64,000 bases of DNA, taken from contig NZ_CP108568.1 in assembly GCF_036010485.1 (NCBI RefSeq), forward strand, positions 3,479,001-3,543,000, in the 5' to 3' direction. Position 1 is the first letter of the stretch; each line of letters starts with the position of its first letter. This DNA is from Streptomyces sp. NBC_01198 (GTDB taxonomy: Bacteria > Actinomycetota > Actinomycetes > Streptomycetales > Streptomycetaceae). Positions 18,698-27,854 of this stretch are shown piece after piece. A program made the position numbers and the translations under genes. The notes under the pieces are model-generated. The model was not told the DNA's origin and made no database searches. It worked only from the letters and a program-made list of their open reading frames with translations.

Positions 18698-20083
18698 TCA
18701 GGGCAGCAGCCGGCGCTGAGCCTCGTACAGGTTCCGCGGCTCGCCGCCAGGCGTCCCGTACGACTCCAGGCGCGAGTCGAGCGGCCCGTCGAAGTCGGGG
18801 ACGTCGATCTGGTCCGACGGGGGTGACCGTGGAGACGGCGACGGTCGCGCTGCGCGGCGCCGCGTCGTCGATGCGGACGCAGTTGGCCCGGCCGTTGGTG
18901 ACGGTGACGTTCCAGTGGGCGAAGCGGGCGCCGTAGAGAGGGCCGGCGGAGTCGTCGCCGCCGTGCCGGCCGTCGTTGGCGACGGTGATCTCGGTGCGGA
19001 CGCAGGCGAAGGGCATGCCCCGGTGGGTGTCGAAGGTGCCCACCGCCATCCGGCCGCGGGACCAGACGTTGTACGAGGACAGGCCCTCGACGTTGATCCC
19101 GTGCAGCTGGGTGCCGTCCGGCGCGTCGGCCACTCGTAGAGGAGGTAGGAGAGCAGCTTGGTCTTGTAGGACCAGTCGTACGCGGCGGCGCCCTCGATGT
19201 CGCCCGCGATGTGGGCGAGCAGCCCGTGCCCGGGGTCGTCGGCGTACCGCACCAGGACGCGGTCGCCGGGCCGCAGCCGGGCAGGGTCGTCCACGCTGAC
19301 GCTGTGGCCGCCCTGCGGGGTCTCGGCGGTGATACGGGCCAGCTCGGTGAACTCGTCGCGGCTGTTGCCGGTCCAGCCCTCGAAGGGCCAGAGCCTGGTA
19401 CGGATCGCGTCGGTGAGGGCGCGGTAGCGGTCGGCGGGGCACATCCAGACCAGGCCGCCGGCCCAGGACCAGGACGACTTGTCGCCGCCGTAGCGGCTGC
19501 CGTAGGGGCCGATCAGGTCGGTGAGCGACGCGGTGGCGTGGAGGGTGGTCGCGCCGCTGCCGGCGCCGCGCAGGGTGGTGTTGCTCCAGCCGAGGGTGAT
19601 GACGTCGTCGATGCGGTAGGTGCCGGGCGGCAGCAGGACGGTGCCGCCGCCGGACTCGCCGACCTCGCCCAGCGCCCGGTTGATGGCGGGGGCGGAGTCG
19701 GCGCTGCCGTCGGGGCGGGCGCCGTAGTGCACGGCGTTGGCGCGGGCCGGGTGCCGGGGGAAGCAGGGGTTGCCGCCCTGGTAGCCGGCGAGGGCGACGT
19801 AGGGGATCTGCGGGTGGGCGTATGGGGCGGCGCGGAACTCCGCCCACAGGCCCGCCGGTTGGACGGCCACCGCCGCGGGCCCGCGCGCGACGGCCGCCTG
19901 ATCCGCCGCCGCCGCTCCCGCGGCAACGACCGCCCCGGCTCGGGGCGCACCAGCCGCCTGCTCCACCGCCCCGCCCGCCCCCGGCGCCGAGCCCACCCGA
20001 CCGCTGCCGCGCGCCGGCCCTCCGCGACTGACCACCGCCACCCCACCCTTCCACGCATCGTGTATCACATATCTGAGCGACAT
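18698..20083 (-). pseudogene. secreted parallel-beta-helix (pectate-lyase-like) protein with two frameshifts
   Basis: The first frame encodes the N-terminal beta-helix part, including VHYGARPDGSADSAPAINRAL, which is typical of pectate-lyase-3/GH55-like proteins. At about 19130 homology moves to a second frame (DGTQLHGINVEGLSSYNVWS to RANCVRIDDAAPRSATVAV), and at about 18815 it returns to the first (QIDVPDFDGPLDSRLESYGT). The two shifts compensate. The N-terminus has no proper signal peptide in any frame, so it may be damaged too. Either sequencing errors or a decayed glycan-degrading or phage-tail-like protein. Confidence 0.7.
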
Positions 20084-20160
20084 TCAGATGCGCGACGGAC
20101 CCGAGCGTGCCACGGCCCCCGATCCACTGGGAAGACCCGGGACCGCGGCAAACCGCTGCG

Positions 20161-20694
20161 TCAGTCGTCCTCGCTGATCAGATGCGTGAACGCGTCCAGA
20201 TTCCGGGTGGACTCGCCGCGCGACACCCGCCACGCGTACTCCCGGCGGATCGAGGAGGCGAAGCCGAGTTCGAGCAGCGCGTTGAACGACCCGTCGGCGT
20301 TCTCCACCACCGCGCCGAGCAGCCGGTCGACCTCCTCCGGGGTGACCGCGGCCAGCGGCAGGCGGCCGCTCAGGTAGACGTCGCCCAGGTGGTCGATGCC
20401 GTAGGCGACGCCGTACAGCCGCAGGTTGCGCTCCAGCAGCCAGCGGTAGAAGGCCTCGTGGTTCTCGTCGGGGCGGCGGACGACGAAGGCGTTCAGCGAC
20501 AGGGTGTGGCGGCCGACGATCAGCTGGCAGGTGGTGGACAGCTTGCGGGTGCCTGGCAGTTGGGTGACGTACGTGCCGGGGCGCGGCGACTCGCAGGGCA
20601 GCTCCGACTCGCGCAGCACCTGCTCGACGACACGGCCGGCCGCGGCCGCGGGGTCGGACTCCTGCGCCCCTGCGGGACCTGCGTGCTCAGCCAT
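20161..20694 (-). CDS. YbjN-domain protein
   Basis: A 177-residue protein with the YbjN fold ([20 protein letters not shown], then [20 protein letters not shown]). In actinobacteria this gene sits immediately downstream of mshA; its role is not known. Its ATG lies inside the mshA 3' end, an 8-nt overlap (20687-20694), so it is translationally coupled. Confidence 0.88.
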   Translation of the reverse strand: MAEHAGPAGAQESDPAAAAGRVVEQVLRESELPCESPRPGTYVTQLPGTRKLSTTCQLIVGRHTLSLNAFVVRRPDENHEAFYRWLLERNLRLYGVAYGIDHLGDVYLSGRLPLAAVTPEEVDRLLGAVVENADGSFNALLELGFASSIRREYAWRVSRGESTRNLDAFTHLISEDD

Positions 20695-22048
20695 GCGCCG
20701 ATCGTAGGCGACGGCGGTGCTCGAACTGCGCTGCCGCGTACACCTCGGCGGTGTCCGCCGCCGACGCGTCCCAGCCGAAGGCGCGCGCGTGCACGGCGGC
20801 CGCGTCGCCCAGCGCGGCGCCGAGCTGCGGGTGGTCGACGAAGCGCCGCAGCACCCGGGCGTAGTCGCGCGGGTCGTGGCCGGGGACCAGGAAGCCGGTG
20901 CGCCCGTCGCACACCGCGACCGGCAGCCCGCCGACGGCCGCGGCGACCACCGGGGTGCCGCAGGCCTGCGCCTCGATCGCGACCAGGCCGAAGGACTCGC
21001 TGTAGGACGGTGTCACCAGCACGGTCGCCGCGCGGTACCACTCGGCCAGCCGCTCCTGGTCCACCGGCGGCTGGAACCGGACGACGTCGGAGACGCCGAG
21101 CCTGGCCGCGAGCTTGTGCAGCGCCTCCGGCTTGGCCAGCCCCGTACCGCTCGGGCCGCCGACGATCGGCACGACGAGGCGGTCGCGCAGGGCCGGGTCC
21201 TCCTCCAGCAGCAGGGCGACAGCCCGCAGCAGCACGTCGGGGGCCTTCAGCGGCTGTATCCGGCCGGCGAAGAGCGGGATCAGCGCGTCCTGCGGCAGGC
21301 CGAGCCCGGCACGTGCGGCGGCCCGGCCCGCGCCGGGACAGAACCGGTCGAGGTTGACGCCGGGGTGGACGACGGCGACCTTGCCGGGGGCGGCGGCGTA
21401 GTGGCGTACCAGCTCGTCGGCCTCCTCCTCGGTGTTGGCGATCAGCCGGTCGGCGGCGGCCACCACCTGGGTCTCGCCGATGACGCGGGCCACCGGCTCG
21501 GGGGCGTCGTTCTCGGCGAGCGCGGCGTTCTTGACCTTGGCCATGGTGTGCATGGCGTGGACCAGCGGTACGCCCCAGCGCTCGGCGGCCAGCCAGCCGA
21601 CGTGGCCGGACAGCCAGTAGTGCGAGTGGACCAGGTCGTAGTGCCCGGGGCGCTGCCCGGCCCAGGCCCGCATCAGGCCGTGGGTGAAGGCGCACAGCTG
21701 GGCCGGCAGCTCCTCCTTGGCCAGGCCCTCGTACGGCCCGGCGTCCACGTGCCGCACCAGGACGCCGGGCGTCAGCTCGACGCACGGCCGGCGGGCGCCG
21801 GTGGTGGACCGGGTGAAGATCTCGACCTCGATGTCGCGCTCGGCCAGCCGCTTGGCCAGCTCCACGATGTACACGTTCATACCGCCGGCGTCGCCGGTGC
21901 CCGGCTGGTGCAGCGGCGAGGTGTGGACGCTGAGCATGGCCACCCTGCGCACCCGCCGCCCGCGCCGCCTGCGGTGCGGGCGGTAGGCCGCGGCAGCCGC
22001 GCCTGCGGCCTCGCGCAATCCCCCGAACCGGGACGTGTACTGGGTCAC
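20687..22048 (-). CDS. mshA: D-inositol-3-phosphate glycosyltransferase, mycothiol biosynthesis
   Basis: A 453-residue GT-B, GT4-family enzyme. The N-terminal Rossmann domain has [20 protein letters not shown], the nucleotide-sugar domain has [18 protein letters not shown] and the EX7E-type [17 protein letters not shown]. MshA joins GlcNAc from UDP-GlcNAc to inositol 3-phosphate, the first step to mycothiol, the major thiol of actinobacteria. The GTG at 22048 has GGAAGGAA 7 nt upstream; the long frame before it is not conserved. Confidence 0.94.
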   Translation of the reverse strand: MTQYTSRFGGLREAAGAAAAAYRPHRRRRGRRVRRVAMLSVHTSPLHQPGTGDAGGMNVYIVELAKRLAERDIEVEIFTRSTTGARRPCVELTPGVLVRHVDAGPYEGLAKEELPAQLCAFTHGLMRAWAGQRPGHYDLVHSHYWLSGHVGWLAAERWGVPLVHAMHTMAKVKNAALAENDAPEPVARVIGETQVVAAADRLIANTEEEADELVRHYAAAPGKVAVVHPGVNLDRFCPGAGRAAARAGLGLPQDALIPLFAGRIQPLKAPDVLLRAVALLLEEDPALRDRLVVPIVGGPSGTGLAKPEALHKLAARLGVSDVVRFQPPVDQERLAEWYRAATVLVTPSYSESFGLVAIEAQACGTPVVAAAVGGLPVAVCDGRTGFLVPGHDPRDYARVLRRFVDHPQLGAALGDAAAVHARAFGWDASAADTAEVYAAAQFEHRRRLRSAHG

Positions 22049-22288
22049 CTTCGCGTTCCTTCCAGCAGCCGTACCCCCGCGCTCAACCACTGCAAACACC
22101 AGAGGAACGGGTTCCATTTCCCGCTTTGCCGAAGCGTGACGAACCGTTCGCCTGTGCGCCACCGCGGCCTCGCCGCACGTCCGCACGGCTCGGCCTTCCC
22201 CCTCTTCCGCTCTGTTCCGGTCCTTCCCCGGCGTCCGGCCGCGTCCCCGCCGCCGCGGCCGCCCCGGCTTCACGGCTACCCTCGCCGC

Positions 22289-23146
22289 ATGGGCGGTACG
22301 CGGGCGGTCGGGGTGGTGACCAGGGGAACCACGAACCCGAACCGGCTGCGCCGGATGGACCGCTGGATCGCCGCCGTGCACGGGCCGCAGCTGCGGCGGG
22401 CCGCCGACCCGCTTGCGGTCGACCTCGGATACGGCGCCGCGCCCTGGACCGCGGTCGAGCTGCTGGGGCGGCTGCGCCGGGTACGGGCCGAGGCGGAGGT
22501 CGTCGGCGTCGAGATCGACCAGGACCGGGTCACCGCCGCCCTCCCCTATATCCGGGACGGGCTGCGCTTCGTCCGCGGCGGCTTCGAGGTGCCGCTGCCT
22601 GACGGGCGCAGGCCCCAGCTGATCCGGGCGGCGAACGTCCTGCGGCAGTACGCCGAGGACGAGGTTCCCGCGGTGTGGCAGCGGCTGACCGGCAGGCTCG
22701 CGCCCGGCGGGCTGCTGGTCGAGGGCACCTGCGACGAGATCGGGCGGCGGCACGTGTGGGTCGCCCTCGGCCCCGAGGGCCCGCGCACGGTCACCTTCGC
22801 CACCCGGCTCGGCTCCCTGCACCGCCCCTCCGACCTGGCGGAACGCCTGCCGAAGGCGCTGATCCACCGCAACGTGCCCGGCGAGCCGGTGCACGCCTTC
22901 CTGGCCGCCTTCGACCGGGCGTGGGCCGCGGCGGCGCCGCTGTCGGCGCTGGGCGCGCGGCAGCGCTGGATCGCGGCGGTCCGCACCCTGCGCGCGGACG
23001 GCTGGCCGGTGGTGGACGGCCCGGCGCGGTGGCGGCAGGGAGAGGTCACGGTGGCGTGGCAGGCGCTGGCGCCGAAACCGGGCCCGGACGCGAACCCGAA
23101 CCCGGGCCCGGCCCAAGGCGCGTCGCAGGTCCGCAAAAGGGTCTGA
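22289..23146 (+). CDS. class I SAM-dependent methyltransferase
   Basis: A 285-residue protein. SAM motif I is [17 protein letters not shown] and the acidic end of beta-2 is [11 protein letters not shown]. The pattern resembles uncharacterised Streptomyces methyltransferases encoded next to mshA. The substrate is unknown. A disordered Pro/Asn-rich tail follows about residue 265. It diverges from mshA. Confidence 0.82.
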   Translation: MGGTRAVGVVTRGTTNPNRLRRMDRWIAAVHGPQLRRAADPLAVDLGYGAAPWTAVELLGRLRRVRAEAEVVGVEIDQDRVTAALPYIRDGLRFVRGGFEVPLPDGRRPQLIRAANVLRQYAEDEVPAVWQRLTGRLAPGGLLVEGTCDEIGRRHVWVALGPEGPRTVTFATRLGSLHRPSDLAERLPKALIHRNVPGEPVHAFLAAFDRAWAAAAPLSALGARQRWIAAVRTLRADGWPVVDGPARWRQGEVTVAWQALAPKPGPDANPNPGPAQGASQVRKRV

Positions 23147-23368
23147 TTCGCCGCACGGTTGCAGGAGGGGAGCGTGATGTACGTCATGTGCGGATCCCCA
23201 CATCACGGGGGAAATCACGCCCTGGCCACCGCATATGACACTGACGGTTTCCCTGCCGCCCTCCCGTGACGCCGGGTTGAGCCACTAGGGTCTCCTGAGA
23301 CCAGGGGTGGCACAGCAAGGCAAAGGAAAGACCTCAGAACGTTCAGGGGACCGGAAAGGAGTCGCTTG

Positions 23369-24667
23369 ATGTCCGCTGCCGAGCGCGGCACCGAACGGCC
23401 CACGGCCACCGATCCCGGGGCGGAGGGCACCGCCGCCACCGCGGCGCCCGAGGGAGCCGGCGCACCGGCGCTGACCCTGCCGCGCCAGCGCCAGGACCCC
23501 GCCGACGGGCCGCCCGCCATCAACCTGCTGGTCGTCGGCGACGACCCGACCGGCGCCTTCACCGCCCCCTGGTTCCAGGACGGCGGCGGCCCCCGTATCC
23601 GCATCCTGCGGGCCGGCAACCTCACGGCTGCGGGCCGGCTGCTCACCGACGACGTGCACTGCATCCTGCTCGACCTGCCCGACGTCCTGGACGGCGTGCG
23701 GCACGTGCTGCGGGTCGCCCCCGGCACCGCCGTACTGGTACTGACCGACGGCTCCGACGACGGCAGGGCCGCCGAGGCCGTACGGGTCGGCGCCCAGGAC
23801 CACCTGGCCCGCGGCGACGTGGACGCCGGCACCGTCACCCGGGCGGTGCGCTACGCCGTCGAGCGCAAACGCGCCGACCTGGCGCTGCGCAAGCTCACCG
23901 AGACCCGGCTGCTCGCCCAGGAGAACCGCCGGCTGGAACGCGGCCTGCTCCCCACCCCGCTGCTGGAGGGCTCGGGCCTGCGCTTCGCCTCCCACTACCG
24001 CCCCGGCCGCAGCCGCGCGCTGCTCGGCGGCGACTTCTACGACACCGTCCGCACCTCCGACGGCGTCGTGCACGCGATGATCGGCGACGTCTGCGGGCAC
24101 GGCCCGGACGCGGCGGCCCTCGGCGTGGAGCTGCGCATCGCCTGGCGCGCGCTGACCTTCGCCGGGCTCGGCGGCGACGCCCTGCTGCGGACGCTCCAGC
24201 AGGTGCTGGTGCACGAGCGGGCCGACGACGAGATCTTCGCGACGCTCTGCGCCCTGGACATCGCCCCCGACGGCCACAGCGCCGGCCTCTACCTGGCCGG
24301 CCACCCGGCGCCGCTGCTGGCCGGGCCCGGCCGGGTGCCGCGGCTGCTGCCGCCGGAGGACGGCGGGCCCGCGCTCGGGCTGCTGCCCGACGCGATCGCC
24401 GACTGGCAGCGCATCCCGGTGGCGCTGGACGGCGAATGGCGGCTGATGCTCTACACCGACGGCCTGATCGAGGGCCGGGTCGGCTCCGGCACGCAGCGGC
24501 TCGAACAGGACGGCATGGTCCGGCTGGTCTCCCGCCTGCTGACGGCCGGCCTGCACGGCGACGCACTGCTGGACGCCGCCGTCACCGAGGTGCGCGAGCT
24601 GAACGGCGGCGAGCTGACCGACGACGTGGCGGTCGTGCTGCTGGAGCGGACCGTCCTGCAGCCGTAG
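23369..24667 (+). CDS. SpoIIE-type PP2C phosphatase with receiver-like N-terminus
   Basis: A 432-residue protein. Residues about 50-170 resemble a response-regulator receiver domain (LLVVGDDPTG, HCILLDLPDVL), and residues 200-430 form a PPM/SpoIIE phosphatase domain with GGDFYDTVRT, GDVCGHGPDAA and ELTDDVAVVLL, the metal-binding aspartates. Such proteins dephosphorylate anti-sigma-factor antagonists in Streptomyces stress and development. The partner is unknown. The ATG at 23369 has GGAAAGGAG 8 nt upstream. Confidence 0.88.
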   Translation: MSAAERGTERPTATDPGAEGTAATAAPEGAGAPALTLPRQRQDPADGPPAINLLVVGDDPTGAFTAPWFQDGGGPRIRILRAGNLTAAGRLLTDDVHCILLDLPDVLDGVRHVLRVAPGTAVLVLTDGSDDGRAAEAVRVGAQDHLARGDVDAGTVTRAVRYAVERKRADLALRKLTETRLLAQENRRLERGLLPTPLLEGSGLRFASHYRPGRSRALLGGDFYDTVRTSDGVVHAMIGDVCGHGPDAAALGVELRIAWRALTFAGLGGDALLRTLQQVLVHERADDEIFATLCALDIAPDGHSAGLYLAGHPAPLLAGPGRVPRLLPPEDGGPALGLLPDAIADWQRIPVALDGEWRLMLYTDGLIEGRVGSGTQRLEQDGMVRLVSRLLTAGLHGDALLDAAVTEVRELNGGELTDDVAVVLLERTVLQP

Positions 24668-24724
24668 GCCGGACACCGGCGCGAGCCCGGCCGGGCGGCG
24701 CGCCCTTTGGAGAGCCTGCCGCTG

Positions 24725-25102
24725 TCAGCGCCGGCCGTTGTACGGCCCGTAGGGCCCGTCGCTGCTGCTGCCGCCCCGGTTGCGCCCGCGCAGCCTGCGC
24801 ATCGCGCCGCCGCCACGGCCGCTGACCTCGCGGAGCGCCGGCCGCACGTCGACCATGTAGACGATCACCGCGACCAGGCCGATCACCGGCAGGAACGACA
24901 GGATCGGGAACAGCTTCATCACCACGGCGGCGATGCCGAGGATGATCAGCCAGAAGCCCTTGTTGTTCTTGCTCGCCGCGCGATACGCGTCCTCCCGGTG
25001 CACCGCCGCGTCGACGAACGCGAAGAGCGCGAGGAGGAAGAGCACCCAGGAGATCAGAGCGACCACTCCGAAGAACTGTGTGACCAGCACGCCGTCCACC
25101 AC
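24725..25102 (-). CDS. DUF2516-family membrane protein
   Basis: A 125-residue protein with three hydrophobic segments (about residues 6-28, 47-60 and 63-84) and a basic Gly/Arg-rich tail. The pattern FFGVVALISWVLFLLALFAF, then AYRAASKNNKGFWLIIL, fits the DUF2516 family of actinobacteria. Function unknown. GTG start at 25102 or the next codon. Confidence 0.8.
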   Translation of the reverse strand: MVDGVLVTQFFGVVALISWVLFLLALFAFVDAAVHREDAYRAASKNNKGFWLIILGIAAVVMKLFPILSFLPVIGLVAVIVYMVDVRPALREVSGRGGGAMRRLRGRNRGGSSSDGPYGPYNGRR

Positions 25103-25260
25103 CCGCCTTTGTCGTCCGCCGTCCGCCGTGTGCCTGCGGCCGGTCCGCAGCCACCGTACCGGTCGTACCGCTACAACGGGCCGAGCACGCGATGCGTGCC
25201 CGGCCCGTGCGGACTCCTTCGAGTCCCGGCCGGTCCCGGCCCAGATATCAGCCCGATGGG

Positions 25261-25827
25261 CTATTCGGCCGGCTTGTCGGCCTTCACGCTCTTGCGCGGG
25301 GCTGCCGCGCCGCGGGCCGGCGCCTTGCGGGCGGCGGCGGGCTTCGCCTTCGGCTGGGCGGACTTGCCGGGCTCGACCGCGGCGGCGATCTCCACGACCT
25401 GGTCGGCGGTCTCGCCGCGCCAGCTCGCGACCGCGCCCTTGCCGCGCTCGGCCAGCACGTCGTAGGTCTCGCGGGCCTTCACCGCGTAACCGGTGGCGCG
25501 GCCGACGCTCTGCAGCGCCAGGTCCTGCACGGACTCGCTGAGCTTCTTGAAGTCCGGGCGGTCCTTGAATGCCTTGAGGTCGATCTCGCGGTAGGTCTCC
25601 GCCAGCTTCGCCTGCGCGTCCTTCGCGCCCGCGGAGACGCGGTCCTGGACGACCTTGGGGTCGGTGGTCTTGATCTTCTCGATGTGCTCGGGGGCCTGCT
25701 CCCTGAGCTTGCCGATCAGCGCGGGAACCTCGCGCAGCTTCTCGGCGGCCAGGTCCGCGGTCCCGGCGACCGCGTAGAGCGGGGTCGGATTGCGCAGGCT
25801 CTTCACGATGTCGTCGCTGATGCTCAT
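25261..25827 (-). CDS. HBHA-like helical protein with Lys/Ala-rich tail
   Basis: A 188-residue, almost all-helical protein resembling mycobacterial heparin-binding hemagglutinin (YAVAGTADLAAEKLREVP near the start), with a tail of KPAAARKAPARG type. In Streptomyces such proteins are cytoplasmic or membrane-associated and uncharacterised. Its ATG overlaps the stop of the upstream XRE gene (ATGA, 25824-25827), so the pair is one operon. Confidence 0.8.
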   Translation of the reverse strand: MSISDDIVKSLRNPTPLYAVAGTADLAAEKLREVPALIGKLREQAPEHIEKIKTTDPKVVQDRVSAGAKDAQAKLAETYREIDLKAFKDRPDFKKLSESVQDLALQSVGRATGYAVKARETYDVLAERGKGAVASWRGETADQVVEIAAAVEPGKSAQPKAKPAAARKAPARGAAAPRKSVKADKPAE

Positions 25828-26276
25828 TTTCCGGTTTCCTCCCGTACGGCGGCGGGGCCCTGCGGCCGGTCCGCCTCCTCTGCTTCTGCTTCTGCCTCTG
25901 CTACGTCCCGCGCCGCCCGCGACTCCCCCGCGGCGGCGTTCTCCCTGCGGAAGGACTCGTAGATCTGGATCAGCACCTGCTTCTGCCGCTCGTTGATCGA
26001 CGGGTCCGTCAAGATCGCCGCAGGCACTTCCAGCTCGTCACGCTCCCGCGCGTCGAGCATCCCGGCCTGCACGTACAACGTCTCTGCGGAGATCCGCAGC
26101 GCCTTGGCCAGCTGCTGCAGGATCTCAGCACTAGGCTTCCGCAGCCCGCGCTCGATCTGGCTCAGATACGGATTCGACACACCGGCCGCCTCCGCCAGTT
26201 GCCGCAGACTCAGCTGCGCGCTGCGCCGCTGCTCGCGCAGATACTCGCCGACGGTGCCGACCTTCAGTGACGCCAT
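25824..26276 (-). CDS. XRE-family transcriptional regulator
   Basis: A 150-residue protein. Residues about 9-65 form a Cro/C1 HTH (YLREQRRSAQLSLRQLAEAA, then NPYLSQIERGLRKPSAEILQ). The C-terminal half is helical and acidic. It begins at the ATG at 26276 and is coupled to the HBHA-like gene, which it probably controls. A 21-bp near-perfect palindrome lies 31 nt upstream (26307-26327), the likely autoregulatory operator. Confidence 0.9.
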   Translation of the reverse strand: MASLKVGTVGEYLREQRRSAQLSLRQLAEAAGVSNPYLSQIERGLRKPSAEILQQLAKALRISAETLYVQAGMLDARERDELEVPAAILTDPSINERQKQVLIQIYESFRRENAAAGESRAARDVAEAEAEAEEADRPQGPAAVREETGK

Positions 26277-26306
26277 ACGTACGAGACTGCACCACGGCGC
26301 TAACTT

Positions 26307-26327
26307 TTGCAAGCACCGTGCTTGCAA
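26307..26327. promoter_or_regulatory. palindromic operator candidate upstream of the XRE gene
   Basis: TTGCAAGCAC (26307-26316) and GTGCTTGCAA (26318-26327) form a perfect 10-bp dyad around one base. Its position just upstream of an XRE-type regulator suggests autoregulation. The transposon left end begins 51 nt further on. Confidence 0.75.
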
Positions 26328-26372
26328 CTGGCAAACGCCGAGTCCTGGGGGCGGCGCCCTGGCGGCCGGTTG

Positions 26373-26377
26373 GTGGG
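26373..26377. repeat. left target-site duplication GTGGG
   Basis: Five bases immediately left of the left terminal repeat, identical to the five bases at 32878-32882. Five-base duplications are typical of Tn7-like and Tn5053-like transposition. Confidence 0.85.
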
Positions 26378-26451
26378 TGTCCGTTCCCGGTCTATCTGCG
26401 ATTTCCCACCGGGTCTGCAGTGTGAAGTGAACGGGTCCCGGCTGATCTGCG
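26378..26451 (+). repeat. transposon left end: terminal repeat and TnsB-site-like repeats
   Basis: The terminal repeat TGTCCGTTCCC is followed by at least two related 18-bp sequences: GTTCCCGGTCTATCTGCG at 26383-26400 and GGTCCCGGCTGATCTGCG at 26434-26451. A weaker one (TTCCC...TCTGC) lies between them. Repeated sites like these are bound by the TnsB-type transposase in Tn7. Confidence 0.75.
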
Positions 26452-26637
26452 CAGCAACTAGCCCACCAGAGCCACCTGCCCGCGAGGGCAGTGCCCACCG
26501 CTCCGGTTGTCGGATGGCCTGGGAGATCACGACGGCCTGCGGACGGACGCCCCACCTTGCCCGAGTTGCCAGGAAGGTGGGGCGCCATGCGCGCCTCTTG
26601 GTTTGTCGGTTCAGCAGGCGTATCCGCCCGCCCGTGG

Positions 26638-27486
26638 TTACCGAGGCTGGTAGGAGGTGGCCAGCACGGAGACGGTCACCTGACTGGGCAGTGAGCCGTG
26701 GCCGCTCAGGTCCGCGTGGGTCAGGTGGCGTGCGCTCGGTGTCATCCCCACCAGGTCGATGGCTTCTTGCCTGGTCAGGGGCGTGGTGTATTCGACGTGC
26801 TGGGTATCGGCGGCCTGGAAGTAGGGGTCCAGCGCCTGTTGCAGGCGCTGTTCCTTGTCCGGGTCGATCGTGACCATCGCGGGGATCTTGCCCCGTAGCT
26901 CGGCCAGGTGCCGCTCGATGGGGCGCACCACGATCAACCGGCCGGTCGGACGGAGCACTCGGTGGAACTCGGACGGGTTGCGCGGGGCGAACACGTCCAG
27001 CACGACGTCGACCCCCTGGTCAACCAAGGGGAAGGGGCGGAAGACGTCCCAGCTCGCCGCAGCGGCTCGTGGATGGGCTCGGGCCGCCGAGCGCAGGGCG
27101 CGTGCTGACGTGTCCAGCCCCAGGCCGCGGGTGCCGGGCAGTTGATCGAGTACGCCGGCCAGGTAGTAGCCGGTGCCGCATCCGATGTCTACGACCGTGC
27201 CTTGACCGGGCAGGGCGTCGGCTGTCATACGAGTCAGGGTCTGGTGGACAGGGGCGTACCTGCCGGTGGACAAAAACCGGTTTCGGGCCTGAACCATGGC
27301 TGCGTCGTCACCGCTGATGGCGCGAATGCCCGTCAGCAGGCTGACGTAGCCCTGACGGGCGATGTCGAAGGTGTGGCCCTCCGGGCAGCGCAGTGAGCCA
27401 CGGGTAGGTCGGAGACAGGCGCGGCACACAGGGCAGCGCAGCAAGTCGAGAAGGGGTTCGAGGGCAGGGGGAAGCAACGCAGGCAC
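26638..27486 (-). CDS. RlmA(II)/TlrB-like 23S rRNA (guanine-N1) methyltransferase, transposon cargo
   Basis: A 282-residue enzyme. The N-terminal zinc finger (LLRCPVC, then RCPEGHTFD) and FDIARQGYVSLL segment are characteristic of RlmA-type enzymes, followed by SAM motif I TVVDIGCGTGYYLAGVL and a VLDVFAPRNPSEFHRVLRP segment. Relatives methylate G745 (RlmA I) or G748 (RlmA II: TlrB, MyrA) of 23S rRNA; the latter confers resistance to tylosin- or mycinamicin-type macrolides. Assignment to the resistance subgroup is inferred from overall resemblance. The GTG at 27486 follows GGAG. It is the only cargo gene. Confidence 0.82.
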   Translation of the reverse strand: MPALLPPALEPLLDLLRCPVCRACLRPTRGSLRCPEGHTFDIARQGYVSLLTGIRAISGDDAAMVQARNRFLSTGRYAPVHQTLTRMTADALPGQGTVVDIGCGTGYYLAGVLDQLPGTRGLGLDTSARALRSAARAHPRAAAASWDVFRPFPLVDQGVDVVLDVFAPRNPSEFHRVLRPTGRLIVVRPIERHLAELRGKIPAMVTIDPDKEQRLQQALDPYFQAADTQHVEYTTPLTRQEAIDLVGMTPSARHLTHADLSGHGSLPSQVTVSVLATSYQPR

Positions 27487-27631
27487 GAGGCACTCCAGGA
27501 GACGGTGAAGGGAAGGGACCGTGCCTGCACGCGCTCTCAAAAGCCGCCGTCTCAAGAAAGAGAGGCCCGGCATCTCGCCGCCTCGGTGTGGGCGGCACAA
27601 GGGAGATGGATCACGTAACAGGCACGCCAAG

Positions 27632-27659
27632 GAGGGCGACGCCCTACGGCATCGCCCTC
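27632..27659 (-). promoter_or_regulatory. hairpin in the methyltransferase leader
   Basis: On the minus strand GAGGGCGA (pairs at 27652-27659) and TCGCCCTC (27632-27639) form a perfect 8-bp stem. It lies between the candidate leader peptide and the methyltransferase start, where drug-inducible resistance genes carry attenuators. Confidence 0.45.
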
Positions 27660-27671
27660 AACGCCTCGTGA

Positions 27672-27701
27672 CTACAGAGCCTGGATGTGCTGGGTCCACA
27701 T
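27672..27701 (-). CDS. possible nine-residue leader peptide (MWTQHIQAL)
   Basis: ATG at 27701, TAG at 27672-27674, with a weak AAGGTG 6 nt before the ATG. Very short leaders before macrolide-resistance methyltransferases stall ribosomes on the drug and expose the downstream gene. The length and position fit; there is no other support. Confidence 0.3.
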   Translation of the reverse strand: MWTQHIQAL

Positions 27702-27854
27702 GCCTACACCTTACGAGCCTTACCAAAAGCCCGTCCCCTCGCCTCAGCAGTCAGGAGATGCGGCCCGGCGGTGGGGGATCGCGCCGGACTGCGTAATCAC
27801 CCGGACGAGGGGTTTGGTCCCGTTTAAGCTGCACAGTCCCTACGGGCCTGCAAA

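Larger units (their letters stand above)
27487..27854. other. divergent control region between the methyltransferase and tnsA
   Basis: About 370 nt of noncoding transposon DNA, less GC-rich than the chromosome. Toward the methyltransferase it holds a nine-codon frame (27672-27701) and a perfect hairpin (27632-27659). The rightward part must carry the tns promoter; no clear -35/-10 can be called. Confidence 0.55.

Noticed and set aside
20687..22048. Antibiotic or glycan glycosyltransferase for this gene
   Set aside because: The MshA signature and the adjacent ybjN and gpmA genes indicate mycothiol biosynthesis; no other pathway genes are near.
20717..22280. Long plus-strand frame opposite mshA, continuous with the methyltransferase
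   Set aside because: The region opposite mshA has no domain; the methyltransferase homology starts only at 22289.
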